Shown here piece by piece: positions 52,909 through 63,311 of a stretch of 64,000 bases of DNA. The notes under the pieces were generated by a model, which had not been told where the DNA came from, made no database searches, and saw nothing but the letters and a program-made list of their open reading frames with translations. Made by a program: the position numbers and the translations under genes. The stretch is from Auanema rhodensis (Eukaryota; Nematoda; Chromadorea; Rhabditida; Rhabditidae), in the NCBI GenBank assembly GCA_964057225.1, contig OZ059894.1:10488131-10552130 (forward strand), in the 5' to 3' direction. Position 1 is the first letter of the stretch. Every line of letters begins with the position of its first letter.

Positions 52909-55900
52909 GAGCCCACCCGGGAGCGAAATCTTTTGCATTTTGACATTACCTCGAAATTTCCATTTTTACTTGCATGAAACATATTTTTCTCCAACGGAGT
53001 TGTCAAAGAGTTTTGTTTCTTATAGAAAGACCATTCTTCCTCATCTATCACCACTCTACAATAACAAGTTTAACGAAGTTGACTTGGAAAATCAAACTTT
53101 AGTCCAGGATGATCAATGATTATAACACAATTGATAGGATCAGGGAATGTATTTTGAAGTAAATATTCAAAGAAATGACTTTCTCCTAAACTGACAACAA
53201 GATGATGTTGTAATGTTATACCTGTTAAATGAAATTAATTTTTAAACATAAAAGAAAAACTTTAAAATTACCTTGAAAAACTGCTTGAAGAAGTTTAGCT
53301 GCTTTACTTTCATTTCTCAATTTTCGATATGCTTCTAATTGTTCATCAAAAATAAATTTTTTGAACATTTGCTGAAAGAAAAGACTAAATTAAAGTTTTG
53401 GAATAAGTTGAAAATACTTTCTGAGCTGTTAAAGGTATTGCTGATTTCAATCTCTCCCATTCACGTAAACGATCGTGCATATCTTCATTAAAGATATTCT
53501 CATAACGTTGCTGTATATCCAACCTAATATCAATGAATTAAAGAAAATATTTGAAATTACAAAGAACCTTTGTGCATGCATAAAGCGTTGTAAAGCATCT
53601 TGATGTATAGGATTTAATGGTTTTGCCAATATTCGATAAGTATCCACAGATTCTTCACCGATTCTTCGTAACCTTCTAGTAACTAGAGCCGTTGTTCGGC
53701 TATAAACCATGTCTAAACAAGTGCACAAGTAGAATTCAATCAAGAACATCAACAATCAAGTTTTATGTTTCTAACGATTAAGCAATAAAAATCATTTTTG
53801 ACATGTTATATTTGCTTAAGAAACGCGCAGATTATATGTGAAACAAACTATATTTTGCCCCAATATGATGTGCTATCCGGATTTTTCGGCCGATATTTCA
53901 TTCAATCAAGCTATCAAATATATTTTCTAAAATTAATGTTTGTGGTCAACATACACAAACAATTCCAATCGTTTCCGCATTTTCGTCGTATCAACATACG
54001 GAAGCATATGGAAAAAAAATTGGAAATGACAAGCAATCAGCTTTGAACCAGATATTGGTCAGCTGGAGTTTCATGGCTGGATTCCGTAATCTAGTTCGAA
54101 GCTCAACGGTATATAAGCTGAGCAATTCGACTAAGAAACATGCACATTTGCCTTCATTCCAATCTTGTAAACCTTCCAATTTACCAACAATGACCATGCT
54201 TGCTAAGATTGTTCTAGCTACTGTATTCATTGGCCTTGCTTACTTTGGGCAGATCCAGGTAAAAATCATATCATCTATCGTTCTTCATCTTTCCTTAAGG
54301 CTGTTCCAATCGGAGAACGTTCTGCTGACCCATCTACTGAGATTGCCCTCTTGGAACCATCTGACGGCACTTCCCCAGCAACTACTGCTATTGATACTCT
54401 TGGAGAATCAAATACTCGTGTAAAGCGTCAGGGCGGAGGTGGCTGCGGATGCGGTTGTGGTTGTGGATGTGGATGCTGCTGTTGTAGACCAAGGTTTATC
54501 CTATTCACTTATGAACAATCAACAATTACATTCCTTCAGATGTTGTTGCTGCTGTACCCGCTGCTGTACTTGCTGCACAACTAGATGTTGCACATGCTGT
54601 CGCCCATGCTGCTGTGGTTGCGGATGTGGATGTGGATGTGGATGTGGAGGAGGAGGACGCAAGCGTCGTGCTCTTCAACAACTCCAAATCCGTTTGGCTG
54701 ATAAGATTGAGAAGGGAAACAGGTAATCTAGCACCATGATCACAAGCAGTCAAAATTCATTCTTTAGCGAAAATAACGGAGAAAAATCAGTTGAAATCCC
54801 AAAGATGGAGAGTGTTGAGAATATTGGACAAGCCGAATCTATTGAAATACCTTCCACTGATTCTATTGAAGAGACTTCAACCGAATGGCCAGCTCCAGTC
54901 TTCGAGCTTGTAACTGAGAACTATGCTTAAACATCCCCCCCGGAACAACTTTTAAATATTTCCCTAATATATATATATATATAATTGTATATTAACAATA
55001 TAATATTATTATTATTATTATTAAAATAGAATAAATGAACTTATTTAAGAAAATTTTCTTTTTTTTTAAAAGAAAACATACCAATTTGATTACTTGACGG
55101 ATGGCCAATATTAGCAATTTTCAAATATAGTATAGCCATTTGATTCTTTTGATCAGAAATAGCAGAACATACAACTGGACATTGTATCATACATTGTACA
55201 GCTTCATTACCATTTCTTAATAAACACTGAAAATATTATATTTATATTTTTAATAATATATAAATATTATAAATGAAACCTTTAAAGGAATACGAGCTGT
55301 TCCTTGAAGTATTAGAGATTGTGAATCCCAGACATCAATAACAAGATGTTCATTATGAAGATATGAAAGAAATTCATCAATACTTGAGAATTTAGATGAT
55401 TGTCGATCAATTATATATTTAATCTTAAAATATTTACATATATATATATATAGTTTATTATTATATTTATATATTAGGTGTGCGCAAAAGTTTCTGGCCA
55501 CCCACATTTAAATTCGAACAAATAATTTGAATTTGAAAATTAGCATAAACCAAATTCAAAATTATATTAGGTCCCGAACTAAGTCTTGCGCCCCCCCCCT
55601 AGTTTTTCGAATTTTTTCGAAAAATTAAAAAAAAATTAAAAATTATTTAAAATTAAGGAAATTTGAATATTTTAAAACAATATTATCAAAGAAAAAATTT
55701 CAAAAAACAATTTTTTTTGTTTGAAAACGCTTCAGGACATGAAATGGACGGTTTTGAAGCATCCCCCATACTCTCCAGACCTTGCTCCATCTGACTATCA
55801 CTTATTCAGATCAATGGAGCATAGTTTAAGGGGTGAAAACTTCAAAACCTTAGAGGAAGTTGAAAATTTTGTTAAAAACTTTTTTGCATCTAAAAGTAAA

Positions 55901-58900
55901 CTATTTTTCAGAAACAGAATTCGAAAGCTGAAAGAAAAGTGGGAGAAGGTTATTGCTTATTCAGATCGATGGAGCATTTTTTGAAGGGTAAAACCTTTAG
56001 AAATAAAGAGGAGGTCGACGCCTTCTTAAAAAACTTTTTTCAATCAAAACCAAAGGTTTTTTTTCAAAAAAGGAATAAGAAAATTGCTTCAGAACTGGCA
56101 GAAAGCCTTGGAGAATGAGGGGAATTATTTTTAAAAGTTTCTGGGCACACGTTTTCAAAATATGAGGTGGGTGCGTGTGGGCGGGAGGAGGGCCAGAAAC
56201 TTTTGCGCACACCTAATATAATAACTAACCAAAAAGCCAGGTGGAAGCTCATTTCCTGATTCACCATCATTTTCTGTTAATCTACGAAGTATACTTGCTT
56301 CATTTGGATTACCACAATCAGATATAAGTAATCTAAATTTATTATTTTTATATAAAAAATAATTATTAAATGTATTTTACTCTTCTGTTGTAATTTCTGA
56401 AAAACGATAGAATGTTAGTGTGAAGAATATTCGTCGTGGTGATGATGCATCTGGTCGATTTAAACTAAAAATAATTCAAATAAATAATTATTTAAATATT
56501 AAACTTAACTATTTATAATATAAAAATTGGACAACTATTTCATTAATATCCAAACGATCATTCTCTTCAACAGCTTGATTGAATGGTGCTAATGATCCAA
56601 CATCAACTAATGTCGGAGCATCACCTTCTCTATCCAATACTTTCGCAAACTAAATTCAAATATTTTGTCAATTCTTTATAATTTACAATATTTTTTAAAA
56701 TTAAAGGAAAAGCATAAGTTGAAAAGGTTAACAAACCTTTTCATTTGCAGCAGAGGCCATCATCACGCGATGCATATTAGAAACTCTGTAAATTATTCAA
56801 ATAATTTATTAAAAAATTTGGAATGTTACTTAGACTCTCTCCAAGGTATATCAAAGATAATTGGAACATTATCTCTTGGGCTAGATGATACAACATCATC
56901 ATCTTCAAAGGCTTTCTCAATTGATTTAGAGAAATCTTGTGTTGTTTTAATGGCAGGTTTCTGAAAAATGAAATAACATATATATTTTTTGAAATTTATT
57001 ATTACCTTTACAAGAATACTTGGAAGCTTTTCTTGGCTTAAAGGAATTGCTTTTGATATTGTTTTAGCTGATAAAAGTTCTTTTTCAACTTCAATATTAT
57101 CAGTAACATCAGTAGAAGGAATATGTTCATGATGGGGCAATGGTGTATCAATCTCCTCATCTCCTGGAAGATTATTCAAATATTCACGGGACATAGCTAA
57201 TCTTGAAGAATGACCAGATGCAGGATGTGAAATCTATAACATTTTGGAAAAATTAAATAATAAAAAATTAATAGAAATACCGCATCATCTAATGCAAAAT
57301 TGAAACGAATAAAAATCTTTGGAGCAGTTTCCGTGAGTACACTATCATCACGACGATACAGGTATGTTAGATTCTCAAAACATAAGCTTTCTTCTGGATT
57401 TGGACGTGATCCACCAAGAAGACAAACTGAAAATAATTAATATGAGATGAAGAAAATGAAATAATATTCACCATTCGCTTGTGTTTGTCCTTGTTGAAAA
57501 ATAGATTTATCAGTAAATGGCTTCCATGCACCCCAACATATAATAATCGATTGTGTATGACTACTTATATTATTCTAAAATATAATAAAATATATGAAAT
57601 ATATAATAAAATAAAATATAAAAATACATTTTTAGTTCGAACACCAAGTAGATAATCAAGAGCAAAAACAAGAGTAATACGTGGATCATCATATAAACAT
57701 GGTACAGAAACTTTTGATCGTACAAATAAAGTATTTAATTCTGTTCTAAATTATATTTATTATTATAATTATTATAATTATAAATTATAAAATACCGAAT
57801 ATCAGTAGAACTTCTACTTAATGGACGTCCTTTTCGTCTTAAAGAATGAGTACCTATGATATGTTCATCAATAGATGATAGATGAACCATCATTGGTTCA
57901 AATAGAAATGTATATCCATTATGAACTCCAATCTAGAAATTTCTTTCTTTTTTAGAAAAAAAAAATATTGGAAAACTCTTCTTACTCGAAGACGGCGTTC
58001 TAATACACACATAGGTTCAGCTATATTTGTATTTTTTTTATTCTCCAAATTCATTCGTTCAGTATTAACCTCAAATATCAAATTAAAACTTAAAATATGT
58101 TTAAAGCTAGGTACTTCTTCCAGAATAAGTTGCTCTAAACGATCGGCATATGGTCCAAACGATAAGCCTATCTCATTAAGCGTCGCTGGTACTTCAGGTA
58201 ATGTTACGGGATTAGCTAATGTCAGCTTACCATCTAGAAAAAGAATAAACGAAGGTCAATCATAATTACTAGTCGTTTACTTGTATGTTGTAAGCCAGGA
58301 ATCTCATCTTTATATCCAACAATACAGAAATCCGGAAAGAAATCAAAGGCTTCTGATAGATTAGGATGACTATACAGCATGTATTCGATTGTTCCAGAAG
58401 TTGCAGCATCTGCTTCTAATCGAGTCATAAAGATAAGAACTTTAGGAGAACCAGGATGAAGGTGTAATCTAAAGAAATTTCATATATTCAATAACATATT
58501 CTGAATCTTTCTTACTTTTTTGCTTTCATATTATCAGGAGTTAAACCAAATAGTGGAATAGGTTCATTAGTAGCAAGTATAGAAATCATACCCCATGATA
58601 TAGTTCTCAAATCAACTCTTAATAGAAGAATATGAAATAAACAAATTTTAAAATAAACAATACTTTGTATTCTTCAAATCTTCAACTATTTCTAAAATTA
58701 AAAGAATATTGTCATCAACACGAGGACAATGAAAGAAGATAAGCTGAAAATCATAAAATAAACGAAAACATCTCATTCAAACAAGCACCTCATTGAATGT
58801 GCATTCATGATGAACTGGCTTTATCCATTCTGAATGATATGGGCATCCAAACAGTTGAGCAGTTCTTGAATCATAGAAATAAGCATTTATGCGATATTTA

Positions 58901-59092
58901 GCATCAGGATGCAGCTAAAATAAGTTGAAATTCATCAATTATATGATATAATAGGAGAAATACTTTAGTTAGATGTAATTTTTTCACAGATAAAGCAAAA
59001 CCTTCAGTTGGAGTATTGAGAACGATCTCCCTTTTCAGAGGTATACTACGTTTAGCTAAGAAATGGCTGTACCAATCGTTAACACTAGTCAT
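48792..59092 (-). CDS. nphp-4: Nephrocystin-4 (NPHP4), ciliary transition-zone protein
   Basis: Large minus-strand gene. NPHP4 sits in the transition zone of sensory cilia and gates protein entry with NPHP1. N-terminus MTSVNDWYSHFLAKRSIPLK (start 59092). Early exons match NPHP4 order: VDLRTISWGMISILATNEPI, then KLHLHPGSPKVLIF, then YMLYSHPNLSEAFDFFPDF and YKDEIPGLQH. Middle exons include MSREYLNNLPGDEEIDTPLP, PIIFDIPWRESK and EFLSYLHNEHLVIDVWDSQS (near 55330-55390). The MSP-like C-terminus ends ILIFIHNSETGQQEETFALN-VIYYY, very like the vertebrate end (INDHEDKNEEAFCVKVIYQ). About 30 short exons. Its introns contain two plus-strand genes, a tRNA and a mariner remnant. Not every exon was delimited. 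Confidence 0.87.
50362..51873 (+). CDS. Tyr/Arg-rich protein nested in nphp-4 intron
   Basis: Seven exons: 50362-50439, 50717-50839, 50882-50967, 51014-51082, 51127-51213, 51261-51322 and 51710-51873. They are phase-consistent (222 aa). Start MTDYTLRRTRSVVAPRSRSL, then RTASVPDLTGYFRHSDKYKP, then a Tyr-dense core (YDDYWYDRYYYFSPLYTSYM, DYLPNPYYWSPTSSYWTRYK), ending VRSYFATWSA. No signal peptide or TM segment. RRTRS and RTAS fit basophilic kinase sites. The composition suggests a structural or cytoskeleton-associated protein, perhaps of muscle, but I do not recognise the family. Two other 3' ends are possible: reading through the 51323 donor adds RVFN-stop, and a cassette from 51502 ends in a stop. 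Confidence 0.75.
52853..52925 (+). tRNA. tRNA-Asn(GTT) inside an nphp-4 intron
   Basis: The acceptor stem GCTTCCG (52853-52859) pairs with CGGGAGC (52918-52924) with one G-T pair; the discriminator is G. The anticodon stem TTCGG/CCGAA encloses loop CTGTTAA with anticodon GTT. The T-arm GGTGG-TTCGAGC-CCACC is perfect. It lies in the intron near 52720-52950 of nphp-4, on the opposite strand. Confidence 0.95.
54108..54116 (+). promoter_or_regulatory. TATA box of the nested Cys-rich gene
   Basis: 'gtatataag' about 75 bp before the ATG at 54190. It supports that ATG rather than in-frame Met codons further upstream (54043, 54073), which would lie at or before the TATA box. Confidence 0.6.
54190..54930 (+). 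CDS. Cys/Gly-rich secreted preproprotein nested in nphp-4 intron
   Basis: Four exons: 54190-54258, 54300-54493, 54540-54722 and 54768-54930. Phases match (202 aa). The signal peptide MTMLAKIVLATVFIGLAYFG is followed by an acidic/Thr propeptide. Then RVKR (furin-like site), a core of GGGGCGCGCGCGCGCCCC with R, T and P spacers (CCTRCCTCCTTRCC), a second CGCGCGCGCGCGGGG block and RKRR. An acidic Glu/Ser tail (ESVENIGQAESIEIPSTDSI) ends FELVTENYA. If both basic sites are cut, a peptide with dozens of Cys and almost no other chemistry is released. Function unknown; a cuticle, metal-binding or defence role are all possible. Confidence 0.8.
55477..56213 (+). mobile_element. Defective mariner-like element with TA target duplication
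   Basis: Perfect terminal inverted repeats of at least 22 bp (GGTGTGCGCAAAAGTTTCTG..) at both ends, with TA at 55475-55476 and 56214-56215, the mariner/Tc1 target duplication. Inside is only the C-terminal third of a mariner transposase (HPPYSPDLAPSDYHLFRSM, about 55750), followed by a second diverged copy of the same end region (from about 55960: LFR..MEH..LKGK). The second copy needs a frame change to reach its own end (IRKLLQNWQKALENEGNYF). The element lies in an nphp-4 intron and cannot move by itself; intact TIRs could still be mobilised in trans. Confidence 0.9.
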
Positions 59093-59580
59093 AACTTAGA
59101 AGTATCTTACAAGAATTATCATAATCTGAAAAATAAAATTAAAATCAAACGAATAGTGCTTTAGTAATATGTGTTTAGCACAAATATCAATAAGGTCAAC
59201 CATCGAGGAATATAGCACGAGCATAGACGGTTGCCAAGCAACTTGCCAGATGGCAACAAACACATCATACACACACACAAGCCTTGTTCCTGTCGAATTA
59301 AAGCACACCTATAATTCAGGAATATAATGCAAAAGGAAATAAATGATCGTATTTGACTGACAAAACTTTTATTTTCTTTCTTTTCATATCAGAAATATAT
59401 TTACAACTTACAGTATAAAGAAGTAAGCAAATCAGTAGTCTCATTCCTTATTATTTTCAATAAAACGTAAAGTAAAGAGAGAAGTTATTAGAAAGTGAGA
59501 AAAAGGTACTCAGACTTTCAAAAATAAGTCATTGAATATATATGATTTGGTACAGAAGGTTAGAGACAAAGTGAAATAAA

Positions 59581-60962
59581 TTAAAAAATAAATGAACGAT
59601 CTTCTTTTGATTTGAACATTATCGGTGACAGGCAGTTAGCTTCTTTAAGTACACTAGCTATTTTTTTTGCAGAAGATAATGGGGAAAATGATATTTTCTT
59701 CTTATGTGACAGTATATTTTCGGCAATTTTTAATTGGGTTATGGATGAAGGCGCTTCATTCTCATCTACTGACTTTTGCAATGGTGAGAAGTATTGGCTT
59801 GCAGTTGATTCAGGTGTATCATTCCATGTAAAAGCTACATCTTTGAATGTTTTAGTCTCAGCAGCAATCTTAGTTCTTGGTCCTGATGAATACTAGAAAT
59901 ATGGTGAAGTCAAGAAAGTCCATCGGATACATAAAACTTACGGTTGGTGAAAAAATTGAGGAATGGGATGCCCAAGATTTAGGCTTACATATAGGAGTAA
60001 AGTCAAATACAGGCGACTCAAACTGGAACAAATCGAAACATATGCCAAAAAATTGAAAGATGAACTCACATCTCCTAATCTCTTTAGTTTATCCACAGCT
60101 CTGGGCAGAGGTCTAACTCCAGACAGACGAGCCCAATCATGAGCATTTTTCAAAGTATATTCTTCACTGAAATCCAAAATAGAGCCATCTAAAATTAAAA
60201 CATTTTTAAAATATTTAGAAATCTTGCAGGATTACACTCATTTTCAAAAACTTCTTCGTCTTCATTGTTATTTGGTTTTTGAATACTCTACAATCGATAC
60301 ATGAAAATACGATAAGCAGATCATTCAACTAACCATTTTTACTGATTTTTGATAAAGAGCTTCATAATCATTCGAATTGTACAAGTCCATAATACGGGCA
60401 ACTTCTTCGGCATCAGATGCGGAAGATCTTAAAGTTTCGTTTCTTCCTCCGAGCATGAACATCTTAAGTGATCTTTTTCTAGGACTTTGATTCCCAGTAG
60501 TCATGATCAGCGACAATTCTCCTTTCATGCTTCAAAAATAAAATTTAAAAAATAATTTTGGAAAGAAGGTACTTACTGCTTTTGCTTAGCAGCACGACAT
60601 CTTAAATTTTTCTTTCCTCTACGTGATTCACGTAATTGATGATTATAAAGATCATTTCTCTTTTTCTTTTTCTTAGATTCCTTTAAAATGAGGTTATTTT
60701 CGAATATGGTCGAAGAAAAAGGATCAACCTTATTCATTTTAGCCTTCATAACTGAATCCGGTAAAAGTTCAGAAGCAGATAGAACACTATCGCAAGACTG
60801 AATAGTAGCATTCACAGTCATCTACATAAAAAATTCCGAATTATATACAAATAACGGTAAATAATTATAACCCACGTCTATTTTAGTATTTTCAAGATCG
60901 GTATCTCTACGGATCCAGCTAAACAAGCCCAGCATTGCGCTTAATCCACCAATAAATATCAT
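59581..60962 (-). CDS. Uncharacterised Lys/Ser-rich protein
   Basis: I do not recognise this gene. It begins MIFIGGLSAMLGLFSWIRRD, a short hydrophobic N-terminus (signal, anchor or amphipathic helix). The next exon starts MTVNATIQSCDSVLSASELL and has a strongly basic block (KESKKKKKRNDLYNHQLRES, then RRGKKNLRCRAAKQKQ). Later exons read NQSPRKRSLKMFMLGGRNET, EVARIMDLYNSNDYEALYQK, ILDFSEEYTLKNAHDWARLS, FDFTPICKPKSWASHSSIFS, and the end KKISFSPLSSAKK..RSFIF. SP sites next to Lys/Arg suggest phosphorylation. Splice donors and acceptors are present, but I did not close every phase. It might begin at the second Met exon instead. Confidence 0.6.
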
Positions 60963-61655
60963 GAGAATAGACTGAATCTTAACTCCTCTATTGATTTACC
61001 GCTTATTTTTGATCTACGCTCACCATATTCGCTAAAGATGGAATATTGTATTGTACTTGTAGATATATTTATGTTGAAATAGTGATCAAAACAAAAGAAA
61101 CTTATCCAAATTTAAATTGTGAAATGACTGTTGTTATTTACTTGTCATTGAAAATATATACTTGGATATTTTTGAAACTTCTGATATTTCTGCATTCTTT
61201 AGCATATTCGATTTATTTTATCTTTTCGCTTCAATAACTGTTTCTGCTTCACAAATCTTAGCAGCCCTCTATTAATGACGTCAAGTCTTTTCATTTTTTT
61301 TATTTCAGTTCGGTTTGGAACGGTTGTATGAATACCCAAAATATTCATTTCTAACTGCTATAATGTTTTAAATAATTTAATATTATTCAAAGTATATAAA
61401 AATATAAAAGTTTTTATAACACAAAGTTCCTATTTTCTAATAGCTGATGGAGGCTGTGCTAGCCATTATTTAAACTGAAAAAGTACGCAATGGAGGATGT
61501 AATTTCATATTGTTCATTCTTCGAATATAGCTAATGCCTTATTTAAAATTTTTCATCGTAAACCTTTTAACTATTTATTTTATATTCATTATAACTTTTT
61601 ACATGTATATAAATGCAAATTATATTATTTTAAAATTATTCCAGACTTATAGAAA
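60963..61655. other. Intergenic interval between divergent genes
   Basis: About 690 bp of AT-rich DNA between the uncharacterised minus-strand gene and isy-1. A 63-codon plus-strand open frame (61046-61237) is hydrophobic and unsupported. 'ttccag' at about 61639-61644 could be an SL or first-intron acceptor for isy-1. Confidence 0.4.
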
Positions 61656-62732
61656 ATGGCTCGTAATGCGGAAAAGGCTATGACGGCGTTGGCCCGATGG
61701 CGCCGAATGAAGGAAGAAGAAGAAAGAGTTAGAACACTTGAATTTTTCTTCAAATAATTTATATATTTAGGGACCTATAGCCAAAAGACCTCTAGATGTT
61801 AAACAATGTGCCAAGTTAACTGATGCAGAAAGGTTCAGAAGAGAAGTAAGGATCTTATTCGAAGTTCTTTATAAATGATGTTGTTAAGATTGCCAGAGAT
61901 ATTTCTAAAAAGATCGCCTTAATTCAAAATCCTGGTCTTGGAGAATTCAAGATAAGGGATATGAACGATGAAATTAACAAATTACTCAGAGTAAAAAACC
62001 AATGGGAAATGCGAATAATGGAATTGGGTGGTCAAGATTATAGGTATTTCATTGTGTGAGCTTTCTTCGACAATTTAGTTTTGCAGGAAATATCGACCTA
62101 GGGAGCTAGACAAAGATGGAAGGGAAGTATCCACGGACAAAGGATATAAATATTTTGGAGCTGCAAAGGATTTACCTGGTGTTCGAGAATTGTTTGAACA
62201 GTCGAAAGAATTAGAAGTAGGGATAAGTAGTTCAAAACAGTTATTCATAAAGTATTTTAAAGAAAATGAAGCAAACTAGAGGGGATCTAATGAAACATGT
62301 TGATGCAGACTATTATGGTTATTTGGATGATGACGACGGGTTGATATTACCTCTTGAAAAAGAGCAGGAAGTTCGTGCTATCCAACTTGCCAAAGAGGTA
62401 TTGAACAAATTACGAGAATAGTAAAAATTGGTTTTCTTCGTAGAATTTCCTGAAAAATGGAGGAGAGAGACTAATTAAAGAGTTTGGCGACGACGATGAT
62501 GATGATATTTACAAAGTGAAAGATTCTGATGATGAGGATATTGATACCAAGGAATCTGTAGTAGTCGGTGAAGACGGAAGAAACATGACTATACGTCATG
62601 TGATGGTAAACTTAATATTTTTAATATATATTTCTTATTATGTTTATTTATCAGGTTCCAAGCCAAAAGGACATTGAAGAAATGATTTTGGATCGGAAGA
62701 AGCAAGCTCTGTTGGAGAAATATCTCACTTAA
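61656..62732 (+). CDS. isy-1: ISY1 pre-mRNA splicing factor
   Basis: NineTeen-complex/spliceosome component acting around the first catalytic step. Start MARNAEKAMTALARWRRMKE, near-identical to human ISY1 (MARNAEKAMTALARFRQAQ). Other matches: ISKKIALIQNPGLGEFKIRD, NDEINKLLRVKNQWEMRIME, GYKYFGAAKDLPGVRELFEQ, VDADYYGYLDDDDGLILPLE, an acidic run and the end VPSQKDIEEMILDRKKQALL-EKYLT. About seven exons. The protein is a little shorter than the human one because the C-terminal ~15-20 residues are missing. Confidence 0.95.
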
Positions 62733-62861
62733 TCCGAGAAAACAAGGTTTTTTCTTTGCACTTTTGTAACTTTCTTCTGTGGCATCATGTCGCCGGTCTC
62801 ATTTTAACTTGTTATTGTTATTTATCTGTTTCATACAGGTTGTATACAACAAATGAAAAAT

Positions 62862-63311
62862 CTACATTAAGTTAAGCATAATCATGGCACATAAAATGTA
62901 CGTTGAAAAGACGATGGGCGATAAATTGCAAAAATCATAATCTGAGCATAGGCAGGTTTTCTTTCCTGTTGTTAAATCTGTTCTACAACCCTCTGGGTGA
63001 TGTAAATGTATAAGAGAATCATGTGGTAGGCACGTAGTAGCTATTGATAGATGACGAGTTGGATGAGGTCTGTAATATCTTCAATGTACTTATTGTTTTT
63101 GAATTAAGTCTATACCCTTGAATCCGTAAGCAAGCTGCTCCTTCACAGATACCACATTCGTGATCACAGTCTGTTCCGTCTACACACCATAAAGATAAAC
63201 CTAAATTTAAAAATTTCTAATTAGCCGAGGAAAAACTTCAAAAAAAATAAGAAAAATTTTAAACTCACTTTCAGGGATAGAGAATACCAATAGAAAGAAC
63301 AAGAGGATCAT
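62862..63311 (-). CDS. Ly6/three-finger-like protein, probably GPI-anchored (111 aa)
   Basis: Three minus-strand exons: 63269-63311, 63116-63200 and 62862-63069. Phases match (..PES|LSLWC.., ..IQG|PHPT..). The signal peptide is MILLFFLLVFSIPES. The ectodomain LSLWCVDGTDCDHECGICEG... ends GKKTCLCSDYDFCN and has ten Cys, the count of a five-disulfide Ly6/uPAR fold with its final CN. A hydrophobic C-terminus (LSPIVFSTYILCAMIMLNLM) right after CN is a GPI-attachment signal. Such proteins modulate receptors or channels at the cell surface. The gene is convergent with isy-1 (stops 130 bp apart). An out-of-frame ATG 7 bp upstream opens a 3-codon frame. Confidence 0.75.
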
